From NCBI GenBank assembly GCA_029259535.1, contig JAPHEF010000002.1, positions 1 through 64,000 of the forward strand: a stretch of DNA of 64,000 bases, in the 5' to 3' direction. The notes under the pieces are model-generated. The model had not been told where the DNA came from. It was given only the letters and a program-made list of their open reading frames with translations, and did not search any database. How positions within the stretch are numbered: position 1 is the first letter of the stretch; every line of letters starts with the position of its first letter. This document shows positions 22,828 through 30,865 of this stretch, piece after piece. This stretch comes from Alkanophaga liquidiphilum. Its GTDB lineage: Archaea > Halobacteriota > Syntropharchaeia > Alkanophagales > B39-G2. The position numbers and the translations under genes are program-made.

Positions 22828-24537
22828 ATGAGCGGTGCGGCTCTAACTGGCGTGCGCAAAGCATTTTTAATGCTATTACTGGTTGTAGGCGTGCTGCTAC
22901 TCGTCACAGCGGTCCAGACTACGCAAGCTGCGAGCATAATAGTGCCCGAGGAGGTAAAATTTGAGAGGTGTTACGAAAATGCCGTGAGCCGCACTGTAGT
23001 GATTTCAAGCATGGATTACGCGGGTAGAGTGCGTGTGAGCGACTTCTGGGCGGAGTGCGGCGTGGCTGAAAGAAATCCGCTGTTGCATAACAAAAGCGCT
23101 GACGACGTTGGCATTTCCATAACCTACGATGAAGAATTTTACATCTCAGAAATGCAGACCTACAGCCTGACCGTGAGCGTCAGCGCTGCGTCTCCGGACA
23201 TTTATCACGGCATGCTGCTCTTCGAGCCGCTGGACGCTGCCGGCGACATCATCATTGCAAGGGCGGTCTGGCTATTCGTAGACGCCCGTGCCGTCGTTCT
23301 TCAACAGCCGGAGTCCCCCACGAACAAAACGGACGTTGAAATCCAAGGACTCGCTCCTCGCAACACGTGCATCGAGATTTACGTGAATGCCGAGCTTGTG
23401 AACGTCGCCAGCTCCGACGAACATGGGAATCTCTCTGCGAAAGTGTCCCTTTGCGAAGGCACAAACGAGATATTCGCTAAAATTTCCGACGTGAACGTAA
23501 CGTCAAACGTCGTTACCGTGAAGTGTGATACCACTCCGCCAGAGCCGCCGAAGCTCGACGAGCCGCCTTCACCGGTATATAAAGAAGAAATAGAAATCAC
23601 GGGGACGGCAGAGCCATATACCACTGTGAAAATTTTCATTAACGGCAACGTAAGCGGCGAGGCTCTGGTAGTGGCTAGCGGGCGGTTCGAGCTGGAAGTC
23701 ACGCTTGTCAGAGGCAACAACACGATAACGGCTATTGCGGTCGACGACGCTGACAATCCGAGCAACGAATCGGCGCCCGTCTTCGTCGAATACAAGGAAC
23801 GACCGAAAATAAGGTTAAGCGCAAACCGCACGGTGCTGCCGGCGAACGCCACTGCCTTACTGACCGCAACGATTTATGAAGGCGACGCCGTCGCCGCCTT
23901 GAACATAAGTGTGAAGTTCGAAGTATCCGGAAATGCAACGCTCTCGGCATACGAGGTAAACGCAACTAACGGAAAAGCTACAACTGAAATGCGAGCTACC
24001 AACGCCGGTGGCGGAAGTGTCACCATCACAGCGTCCTCGCCGGAAATGCCAGAAATTGAAAAGGGTTCCATAACGGTTACTTTCACTCCAAGCGAGGAAC
24101 ATGTTGAACCAGAGACCCAGCCGTCCACAAACCAAACAGAGCCCCTCGAAAATACAATGTTCGCCGAAAACGCAACAGCGGCTGAAAACGCAACGAATGC
24201 CACCTCCAACGACGGCGAAGAGTCATCTTTCGCTGCATCCAATTTCGCAGCTTACAAGAAATCTTGGATTGCAGCACCTGCCGCCGTCATTGCTGTGGTT
24301 GCCGTTGTTATCTTTTTGTTAATGCGTCGGAATATTAAGGCTGAAAGCGAGACGGGAGGCGACATTAAATCAACATGGTCCGTTCTAAATGCCAATAGGA
24401 ACAAGGACGGCACGTACACGCTTAAAGTCAGCAAGGACGGCAAAGAAACCACGATACGAATAAGCAAAGCCTCTTACAAAAAGCTGAAGAAACAAGGTGG
24501 CTTGGACATCGGGGGACATTTTTTAAAACTTTTGTAA
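22828..24537 (+). CDS. Secreted membrane-anchored Ig-like protein
   Basis: This protein of about 569 residues has a signal peptide (to about residue 35), several Ig-like beta domains (VVLQQPESPTNKTDVEIQG; KEEIEITGTAEPYTTVKIF; LSANRTVLPANATALLTATI), a Thr/Glu/Asn-rich linker near 420-470 with many sequons, one transmembrane helix (PAAVIAVVAVVIFLLM), and a cytoplasmic tail of about 70 residues. The domain order is typical of archaeal cell-surface proteins. The cytoplasmic tail is unusual and could contact a partner inside the cell. Start codons GTG 22819 and ATG 22828 are both possible. Confidence 0.65.
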   Translation: MSGAALTGVRKAFLMLLLVVGVLLLVTAVQTTQAASIIVPEEVKFERCYENAVSRTVVISSMDYAGRVRVSDFWAECGVAERNPLLHNKSADDVGISITYDEEFYISEMQTYSLTVSVSAASPDIYHGMLLFEPLDAAGDIIIARAVWLFVDARAVVLQQPESPTNKTDVEIQGLAPRNTCIEIYVNAELVNVASSDEHGNLSAKVSLCEGTNEIFAKISDVNVTSNVVTVKCDTTPPEPPKLDEPPSPVYKEEIEITGTAEPYTTVKIFINGNVSGEALVVASGRFELEVTLVRGNNTITAIAVDDADNPSNESAPVFVEYKERPKIRLSANRTVLPANATALLTATIYEGDAVAALNISVKFEVSGNATLSAYEVNATNGKATTEMRATNAGGGSVTITASSPEMPEIEKGSITVTFTPSEEHVEPETQPSTNQTEPLENTMFAENATAAENATNATSNDGEESSFAASNFAAYKKSWIAAPAAVIAVVAVVIFLLMRRNIKAESETGGDIKSTWSVLNANRNKDGTYTLKVSKDGKETTIRISKASYKKLKKQGGLDIGGHFLKLL

Positions 24538-24657
24538 AAAATTCTTCTTATTCGTTAAATAATTTGATTATTTTGAAATAAAATCTTCAATGAAGGGAAA
24601 ATACTTTAGTATGATGGCGTAATTCATTGTCGTTAATTTGAAAGTGGGGGTGAGAAC

Positions 24658-25317
24658 ATCCGAAAGGATATAAGAAGTGGACGAAGGCGTAGGAAAGGCT
24701 TTACGGGGCTGGAAGCAGCGATCGTATTGACGGCGTTCGTCGTCGTCGCCGCCGTCTTCAGCTACGTCGTCCTCAACGCCGGCTTCTTCACCACCCAGAA
24801 GAGCAAAGAGGTCGTCCACACCGGCGTCGAACAAGCCACCTCCAGCATCGAACTGACCGGTGATGTCGTGGGTTACGGCTGGACTTATAACAGCACTGCG
24901 GAACGCTACGAAAACACGCTCGGCACAAACCTGACTGTCGTCAAGTTCTACTTGGAACTAACCGCCGGGCAGAACCCTATGGACATGGACGGGCTTGTAG
25001 TCTCCTACACCGATAAAGACACGCACGTCGGCAATCTCACGTATAACGCAAGCGCCACAGGCACCAGCATGACAGGCAGCACTCTTGGGATGAAGATGGG
25101 CGAATGGCATTATTCCATCATAACAACGGCAGGATACGGCGACAACGATAATCTGCTCGAGCGGGGAGAGAAAGCCGAAATAACCGTTACGCTACCGGGC
25201 TATGGCGTCACGACGGATGAGCAGTTCATAATAGAGGTCAAACCCGCAAGCGGCGCAACAATCTCAATAACGAGGAGCGCACCGTCGTCTATAGACAAAG
25301 TGATGAACCTGCATTGA
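24658..25317 (+). CDS. flaB1: Archaellin (flagellin) 1, start codon not canonical
   Basis: The mature N-terminal helix KG-FTGLEAAIVLTAFVVVA and FSYVVLNAGFFTTQKSKEV are archaellin hallmarks, with prepilin-type cleavage after Gly. The C-terminal domain holds sequons and the usual ending EVKPASGATISITRSAP. By comparison with the two following archaellins the gene should begin just after the ribosome-binding site GGGGGTGAG (24646-24654), but the codon there is ATC (24658-24660) and no in-frame ATG, GTG or TTG exists before the helix. Either a rare start is used, the codon has mutated, or there is a sequencing error. From 24697 on it shares long identical DNA with archaellins 2 and 3. Confidence 0.85.
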   Translation: MRKDIRSGRRRRKGFTGLEAAIVLTAFVVVAAVFSYVVLNAGFFTTQKSKEVVHTGVEQATSSIELTGDVVGYGWTYNSTAERYENTLGTNLTVVKFYLELTAGQNPMDMDGLVVSYTDKDTHVGNLTYNASATGTSMTGSTLGMKMGEWHYSIITTAGYGDNDNLLERGEKAEITVTLPGYGVTTDEQFIIEVKPASGATISITRSAPSSIDKVMNLH

Positions 25318-25329
25318 GGAGGTGGATGG

Positions 25330-26061
25330 ATGAGAAAAAATATTTTTAACAACAAGAGGGGCTTTACGGGGCTGGAAGCCGCAATTGTATTGACCGCGTT
25401 CGTGGTGGTTGCTGCGGTTTTCAGCTACGTTGTGCTGAACGCCGGCTTCTTCACCACCCAGAAGAGCAAAGAGGTCGTCCACACCGGCGTCGAACAAGCC
25501 ACCTCCAGCATCGAACTTGCTGGAACGGTCATTGGGCATGGCTGGGAGTATGGTGAGGTCGTCGGAAGCATCACGGGAACTACGAACGCCGTTGTCGGAA
25601 CGTGGAACCGCAGTACCTACACGAATCCCGACAACTACACAACGTACTGGTCATACTACGCGTGGAACGATACGAACAAGACGCAGCTCGACTCCACGAA
25701 CCTGACGGTGGTAGAGTTCTACATTCAGCTAACAGCCGGGCAAAATCCGATAGCGTTGAACAAGCTGACGATAGCATACACCGATAAGGAACTGCACGAG
25801 GGCAATCTCACGTATTGCGCTTATGGAAACGCCTCTAAAGGGAACATGACGATGGGCTGTTGGAATTACACGATGGTCCAAGGGGATTCTGATAACTTGC
25901 TGGAGGCAAACGAGCAGGCGAAAATCATAGTTTCGCTGCCGGACTACGGCGTCACTGCGAACAAAGAATTCACGATAGAAGTGAAGCCAGCATCTGGAGC
26001 GTCCATTGCGATAGTGAAAAGAGCGCCAGTCTCCATACACAAATCGGACCCGCTGTATTAG
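25330..26061 (+). CDS. flaB2: Archaellin (flagellin) 2
   Basis: At 243 residues this is the longest of the three. It starts MRKNIFNNKRG-FTGLEAAI after GGAGGTGG and has the same helix and the TTQKSKEVVHTGVEQATSSIEL segment. An inserted, N-glycosylation-rich domain (NTTWS-like sequons NRSTY, NYTTY, NDTNK) accounts for the extra length. It ends EVKPASGASIAIVKRAP. It lies 12 bases after archaellin 1. Bases 25438-25517 are identical to 24775-24854. Confidence 0.92.
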   Translation: MRKNIFNNKRGFTGLEAAIVLTAFVVVAAVFSYVVLNAGFFTTQKSKEVVHTGVEQATSSIELAGTVIGHGWEYGEVVGSITGTTNAVVGTWNRSTYTNPDNYTTYWSYYAWNDTNKTQLDSTNLTVVEFYIQLTAGQNPIALNKLTIAYTDKELHEGNLTYCAYGNASKGNMTMGCWNYTMVQGDSDNLLEANEQAKIIVSLPDYGVTANKEFTIEVKPASGASIAIVKRAPVSIHKSDPLY

Positions 26062-26071
26062 GGGGTGGAAA

Positions 26072-26629
26072 ATGAGGGCGAAATTGAAATTTAAGAATAA
26101 GAAGGGCTTTACGGGGCTGGAAGCAGCGATCGTATTGACGGCGTTCGTCGTCGTCGCCGCCGTCTTCAGCTACGTCGTCCTCAACGCCGGCTTCTTCACC
26201 ACCCAGAAGAGCAAAGAGGTCGTCCACACCGGCGTGACGCAAGCCACGTCGTCCGTCGAGTTGCTCGGCGATGTTATCGCTTATGGGAACACTACCAGCG
26301 GTAAGGTTGTGAACATAACCTTCACGTTGGCATTGACAGCCGGGCATCATCCCGTGGATTTGACTCCCGGGAAAACCGTTATCTCCTACTACGACGCCGA
26401 TAGATACGTGAACAACGCTACATGGACGCTCACGTTCGTCGGGGACCAGGAAACGGTGGACAACATTTTGGAGTTTGGAGAGAAGGCGGAGATAAGCGTG
26501 AATACGTCGGATTATACCTTGGAAAGAAACGAGCAGTTCACCATAGAAGTGAAGCCGCCAGAAGGTGCGACGCTGGCTATAACGCGAACGATACCACCAA
26601 GTGTTGACACTGTGATGAATCTGCACTAA
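26072..26629 (+). CDS. flaB3: Archaellin (flagellin) 3
   Basis: The 185-residue protein starts MRAKLKFKNKKG-FTGLEAA after GGGGGTGG. It has the shortest variable domain of the three and ends EVKPPEGATLAITRTIP. Bases 26105-26235 are identical to 24697-24827 of archaellin 1, although the 5' end and the 3' half differ. A U-rich stretch follows the stop, which may separate high archaellin expression from the downstream accessory genes. Confidence 0.92.
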   Translation: MRAKLKFKNKKGFTGLEAAIVLTAFVVVAAVFSYVVLNAGFFTTQKSKEVVHTGVTQATSSVELLGDVIAYGNTTSGKVVNITFTLALTAGHHPVDLTPGKTVISYYDADRYVNNATWTLTFVGDQETVDNILEFGEKAEISVNTSDYTLERNEQFTIEVKPPEGATLAITRTIPPSVDTVMNLH

Positions 26630-26630
26630 C

Positions 26631-26650
26631 TATTTTTCTTTTTATTTTTT
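26631..26650 (+). terminator. U-rich transcription terminator or attenuator
   Basis: The 20 bases after flaB3 are almost all T on the coding strand, in three T-runs, as in archaeal terminators. The downstream genes continue on the same strand without an obvious new promoter, so partial termination is likely. Confidence 0.5.
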
Positions 26651-26665
26651 ACTTGGTGATGCGCT

Positions 26666-27553
26666 ATGGGTGGTGAGATAAAAGTAACAAATCTTGGTCA
26701 TTTGGAAGAAGAAATGAAGCTTCTAAAGGGGGAAATTAAGAAGATACTCATAGACATTCGGGAGATCATGAACAACTTAGAGAATCCTTTTAGAAATATG
26801 GAAGTGATAAAAGAGATGATAATGAGCGATGAACGAATAGAGGTATTGAAGAATGACATTCTTAAGAAGATAAAAGAAGGATACATAAAACCTGAGGTTG
26901 ATTTGGACAGATTTAAGGAGGAGATATTAGAAAAAATTGAGGAGGAGGCGAAAGCGAGGCTGAAAGAAGTTGTTAAAGATGCTCAAGTGAAAGAAATTTC
27001 GCCGGAGGCACTGGAGGCGGTGAAGGAAGAGATTATTAACGAGCTAACAGAGAGTTTGGAAAAGTTCGTGGAGGAGAGGTTAAATGCTGCTATGGAGCAA
27101 GTGAGGGCCGATGTGTCGAGTGCCGAAGAGCTGAAAGAGGAGATTGAGAGGGCGAGGGAGCGTCTAAAAAAGGAAGTGGGCAGAGACCTAAGCCACGAAG
27201 AGGAGAGGGCGTCGCCTACGAGAGAAGAGCGTATGGCTATTTTGAGGGGTAGGGCGTTGGAGTCGGGGATTGACGTTCAGAAATTGACTGAGCTCATGCT
27301 CTGGACGGACAGAATGCTTTCAATTATAGGACGGGAGCAGCTGAGCCGCATCCTTGAAATCTACACGCTCACCGGGAACATGCCTGAGAGCGTCAAAGAG
27401 CTTATATTAAAGATTTCAGAACTTTCGGATAAGACTCCCAAGCGAGAGGTAAGCATGAGGGATTGCATACTTGCGGTCTACCATCTTAACAAGGTATTAC
27501 GGGATGAAGGGCCTGACCCTTTGATATTATCGATGCTTGAGTGGGGGGAGTGA
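26666..27553 (+). CDS. FlaC/FlaD/FlaE-like archaellum accessory protein
   Basis: The 295-residue protein has a long coiled coil (residues about 10-180, rich in E, K and L heptads) and a C-terminal globular region (LTELMLWTDRMLSIIGREQL, ILEIYTLTGNMPESVKELI, MRDCILAVYHLNKVL) that resembles the FlaD/E domain. FlaC, D and E proteins form a cytoplasmic ring linking the archaellum motor to chemotaxis through CheF in euryarchaea. It lies between the archaellins and FlaG. Which of the C/D/E types it represents cannot be told. Confidence 0.75.
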   Translation: MGGEIKVTNLGHLEEEMKLLKGEIKKILIDIREIMNNLENPFRNMEVIKEMIMSDERIEVLKNDILKKIKEGYIKPEVDLDRFKEEILEKIEEEAKARLKEVVKDAQVKEISPEALEAVKEEIINELTESLEKFVEERLNAAMEQVRADVSSAEELKEEIERARERLKKEVGRDLSHEEERASPTREERMAILRGRALESGIDVQKLTELMLWTDRMLSIIGREQLSRILEIYTLTGNMPESVKELILKISELSDKTPKREVSMRDCILAVYHLNKVLRDEGPDPLILSMLEWGE

Positions 27554-27555
27554 GG

Positions 27556-28029
27556 GTGTCGGAAAGTGTTATAACTGCGGCAATCCTCACTATCGCCTCC
27601 GTCATATGCGCCGTTGCTCTGATAAATGTTTTATATCCCTCGGTGGTGAGCGTTGGTGGCTCGTTCATAACAACTTCTTCTAAATTGAGCGATAAAATAA
27701 AAAGCGATATAGAGATAATAAGCGAGGGGAATACCACTGATGTTGTTTACGTATGGGTAAAAAACGTAGGGAAAACCGAAATTCCACAGGTTGATAATTC
27801 GGACTTGTTTTTTGGGCTCGTAGATGATTTTCAAAGAGTAACTTATGACGAAAGCCTCTCTACGTCGCCAAGCTGGAATTTTACCATTGAAAATGACGAC
27901 GGCGACGGGCGTTGGGACGTGGGCGAGACCATAAAAATTACAATCAACCAAACGGCAACGCCTGGGGATTATTATGTCAAATTTGTGATTTACAACGGTG
28001 TTTCGGATGAAGATTTTTTCTCGATATGA
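27556..28029 (+). CDS. flaG: Archaellum stator protein FlaG
   Basis: The product starts VSESVITAAILTIASVIC (N-terminal helix) followed by LSDKIKSDIEIISEG and a beta-sandwich ending in the usual archaellin-like domain. FlaG with FlaF forms the periplasmic stator that attaches the motor to the S-layer. I choose GTG at 27556 with GGGGGGAG 5 bases upstream; a GTG at 27541 would overlap the previous gene. It sits before FlaF, the order seen in crenarchaeal-type archaellum operons. Confidence 0.82.
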   Translation: MSESVITAAILTIASVICAVALINVLYPSVVSVGGSFITTSSKLSDKIKSDIEIISEGNTTDVVYVWVKNVGKTEIPQVDNSDLFFGLVDDFQRVTYDESLSTSPSWNFTIENDDGDGRWDVGETIKITINQTATPGDYYVKFVIYNGVSDEDFFSI

Positions 28030-28043
28030 GGTGATGCCGGGTA

Positions 28044-28550
28044 ATGGGCTTCGGGGCTCTAATCGCAACGATAGTCGCCATGACGCTTCTGGTCTCTGCG
28101 ATGTATGTATTTGTGGCAGGGGGGCATTTCATGAGTGAGACGTTGAACTGTGCGGTAAAGGAGATGCAATCGTTGAAAGGCGAGCAGATGCGGACGAAAA
28201 TTGAAATATCAGATGTTAATATCTCAAGCAATACCGACATGAACGTCACTATTAACAACACAGGCGAGGAAAGGATTAGGGAATTTTCAAAAATGGACGT
28301 CATCGTCTCCTATTATTCGCAGCGAGGAAAGGAGGTGCGGTGGTTGCCATACACGCAGAGCACACCGCCGAAAAATGATACGTGGGCAGTTGTTAAAATA
28401 CGTCCTGATGAAATGAACCCCGGAATCTTAGACCCCGCCGAGGCACTGAACATATGGATAAGATTAAGCTCACCGCTGGATACGAATAAGAGCGGCTGGC
28501 TCGTCGTTGCCACGCCGAACGGCGTTAAAACGTCTTCATACCTCGGGTGA
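28044..28550 (+). CDS. flaF: Archaellum stator protein FlaF
   Basis: The 168-residue product starts MGFGALIATIVAMTLLVSAMYV, the typical FlaF N-terminal helix, followed by ALNCAVKEMQ-like (TLNCAVKEMQSLKGEQ) and an immunoglobulin-like fold with sequons. FlaF binds the S-layer and anchors the archaellum motor, together with FlaG. The ribosome-binding site GGTGAT is upstream. The stop overlaps the FlaH start (TGATG). Confidence 0.82.
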   Translation: MGFGALIATIVAMTLLVSAMYVFVAGGHFMSETLNCAVKEMQSLKGEQMRTKIEISDVNISSNTDMNVTINNTGEERIREFSKMDVIVSYYSQRGKEVRWLPYTQSTPPKNDTWAVVKIRPDEMNPGILDPAEALNIWIRLSSPLDTNKSGWLVVATPNGVKTSSYLG

Positions 28551-29305
28551 TGACGATGGGGATGGAGGGCTTTGACGAGGAAGAGCTTGAGGATGTGTAT
28601 AAAAACAAGAAAGTGCTGTCCACCGGAAATTCGGAGATTGATAAGAAGATGGGTGGCGGCATCCCCGTAGGCTCGCTCACGCTCATAGAGGGTCCGAATG
28701 ACAGTGGGAAGAGCGTGCTTTCACAGCAAATCATGTGGGGCGGACTCCAGCAGGGCTTCACTATGGCTTATTACACTACGGAAAACACGGTCAAGAGTTT
28801 GATAAAGCAAATGGAGAGCCTCTCCTTAGACATCTCCGACTACTTTATCCTTGGAAGAATCAAAATATTCCCGATTCACCTGAAGGGCATAGAACTGAGC
28901 TTTCCGCTCCTCGAATACTTGCTGAAAAGCATGAAGGTCTTGGAGGAGGAGGTCACGATAATAGACTCACTTACTGTGTTCTTAACGACTTTAGAGCACG
29001 CAGAGTCCTCAGAATCGGATATTATTAACTTCTTTGCAAGTTGCAAGAGTTTGTGCGACGAAGGCAAGACTATCTTAATAACGGCGCACGAATACGCGTT
29101 TTCAGAGGAGTTGCTCGTTAGGATACGCTCGATTTGCGACGGACACATCCGCCTTAGAATAGAGGAGGTCGGGACGCAGCTCATGAAGACGATGGAGGTT
29201 GCGAAGATGCGTGGCGCTGACAGGACCACCGGCAACATTATCAGCTTTGACGTAGAGCCGGGCTTCGGCTTGCGTATCATCCCGATTTCGCGGGCGAAGG
29301 CTTGA
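28550..29305 (+). CDS. flaH: Archaellum regulatory ATPase FlaH
   Basis: This RecA/KaiC-like protein of about 251 residues has Walker A EGPNDSGKS (near residues 47-55), Walker B VTIIDSLTVFL (near 140) and ITAHEYAFSE. FlaH forms a ring with the FlaI motor and binds ATP without much turnover. The start ATG 28550 overlaps the FlaF stop; later in-frame ATGs at 28556 and 28562 are possible. In most archaea flaI and flaJ follow; here they do not: after 96 bases a CoA synthetase gene begins. Confidence 0.92.
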   Translation: MTMGMEGFDEEELEDVYKNKKVLSTGNSEIDKKMGGGIPVGSLTLIEGPNDSGKSVLSQQIMWGGLQQGFTMAYYTTENTVKSLIKQMESLSLDISDYFILGRIKIFPIHLKGIELSFPLLEYLLKSMKVLEEEVTIIDSLTVFLTTLEHAESSESDIINFFASCKSLCDEGKTILITAHEYAFSEELLVRIRSICDGHIRLRIEEVGTQLMKTMEVAKMRGADRTTGNIISFDVEPGFGLRIIPISRAKA

Positions 29306-29401
29306 TTCCCAGACAAGAAGCGTCGCCAGATTCGTGCGGGGGAGGGACGCAGACCGCTCGCCACGAGTCGGTATTAACTTAAAAACGGCGTTAGAAAGAT
29401 T

Positions 29402-30778
29402 ATGGAGGTTTTTTTGAAACCGCGCTCTGTGGCGCTTGTAGGAGTGCCGAGAAAAGAACGCCCCGGCGCATACGTCACGCTCCTAAATCTGCTGGAGAGC
29501 TTTGACGGCGACGTTTACCCCGTAAACCCGCACGCTTCGGAGATTTTAGGCGTGAAAGCGTATCGAAGCATTAAGGACGTGCCTGCGGACGTGGACCTCA
29601 CCGTCATCTCCACAAAGAGGGAGCTCGTGCCGCAGATGGTCGAAGAGTGTGTGGAAAAGGGCGTGCATGGCGTGATAATCGTGACGCAGGGCTTTGCGGA
29701 GGCTGATGCCGAGGGGCAGGCGTTGCAAGAGGAAATAGTCAGGACGGCGAAGGCGGGTGGTGTGCGTGTGCTCGGTCCAAACACTATGGGCGTGTTGAAC
29801 GCCTTTAACGGCTTCTCGACGACGTTCGGGTCGCTGCATGGCGTTCCGCTGCAGGAGCGGCGGATGCCCGTCGCGATAGTTTCGCAGACCGGCTTTTTTG
29901 TCTTGGGTGTTGGCGAGCTGTTTCCGGGAAAGTTCGTGGATTTGGGAAACATGTGCGACGTAGACTTCGTAGACGCCTTAGAATATTTCGAGAAGGATGA
30001 AGAGACGGAGCTGATAATCCTGCATATGGAGGGACTGCATGGGAAAGATGGGCGGCGCTTCTTGGAGGCGGTAATGAGGGTGGCGAGGCGGAAGCCTATC
30101 CTTGTGCTGAAAACGGGACGTAGTGAGAAAGGTGCGGAGCTTGCGGCGTCGCACACCGGCGCAATGACGGGCAACTATCGTGTTTACACGGCGGCATTGC
30201 GGCAGGCAGGCGCTTTCGTCGTCAGCGACATTGACGAGCTTCAGGACTTCACAAAAGCGTTCCTGCGGCTGCCACCGCTGCGAGGCGCCGGGGTCGCAGT
30301 GATAACGTATGCAGGTGCTGCTGGCGTTATGGTTGCAGACGTCGTCGAGGAGTGCGGCTTGCGGCTTTCTGAGCTTTCCACAGAGACGATCGCCAGAATA
30401 CAGCGGTGGATGCCTGCATGGATGCAAGTGCGGAATCCTGTGGACATCTGGGTGGGAGCGATGGCGCACGGTCCCTCAAAAGTCTATGAGGACGTCATAC
30501 GAGCAGTGCTTTGCGACGAAGACGTTGCGGCGCTCCTCTGCATATATTTTGCGCCGATGACGGAGGGACATGCGAAAATTGACGTTTCTGACGTGATAAA
30601 AGAGGTGGCGGCTGAGTTTGAGAAGCCTGTGGTCGTATGGCTCTACGGGTATCCCTCCGCCGAATACGTGCGGAAGTTGGAGAGAGGAAGAAACGTGGCA
30701 GTCTTCCCTACGATACGGCGGGCGGTGCAGGCTCTCGCTTTTCTAAATGCCGTCTCGAGTAGGCTCGGCAGCCATTAA
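29402..30778 (+). CDS. ADP-forming acyl-CoA synthetase, alpha subunit
   Basis: The 458-residue protein has the CoA-binding domain (FLKPRSVALVGVPRKERPG near 4-22) and two succinyl-CoA-ligase-like domains with the catalytic phospho-His in SHTGAMTG (near residue 251). These enzymes convert acyl-CoA, ADP and phosphate to the acid, CoA and ATP, or the reverse. No beta subunit (ATP-grasp) is in the window. Start ATG has a TATA-like element (AACTTAAAAA, 29376-29385) about 20 bases upstream, so the message is probably leaderless. Its last codons and stop lie in the first copy of a 25-bp tandem repeat. Confidence 0.87.
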   Translation: MEVFLKPRSVALVGVPRKERPGAYVTLLNLLESFDGDVYPVNPHASEILGVKAYRSIKDVPADVDLTVISTKRELVPQMVEECVEKGVHGVIIVTQGFAEADAEGQALQEEIVRTAKAGGVRVLGPNTMGVLNAFNGFSTTFGSLHGVPLQERRMPVAIVSQTGFFVLGVGELFPGKFVDLGNMCDVDFVDALEYFEKDEETELIILHMEGLHGKDGRRFLEAVMRVARRKPILVLKTGRSEKGAELAASHTGAMTGNYRVYTAALRQAGAFVVSDIDELQDFTKAFLRLPPLRGAGVAVITYAGAAGVMVADVVEECGLRLSELSTETIARIQRWMPAWMQVRNPVDIWVGAMAHGPSKVYEDVIRAVLCDEDVAALLCIYFAPMTEGHAKIDVSDVIKEVAAEFEKPVVVWLYGYPSAEYVRKLERGRNVAVFPTIRRAVQALAFLNAVSSRLGSH

Positions 30779-30865
30779 CCCTCGTCAAAACGGCAGCCAT
30801 TAACCCTCGTCAAAACGGCAGCCATTAACCCTCGTCAAAACGGCAGCCATTAACCTTCGTCAAAA
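30766..30865. repeat. Four tandem 25-bp repeats holding both convergent stop codons
   Basis: Copies begin at 30766, 30791, 30816 and 30841; the first three are identical and the fourth has one C-to-T change. Each unit contains GGCAGCCATTAA, which ends the rightward gene, and the complement of TTTGAC-GAGGGTTAA, which ends the leftward gene. The rightward gene stops in copy 1 and the leftward gene stops in copy 4, so the two middle copies are extra stop-containing spacer. Confidence 0.95.

Noticed and set aside
30766..30865. CRISPR-like repeat
   Set aside because: The units are directly adjacent with no spacers and encode both gene ends; no cas genes are seen in the window.
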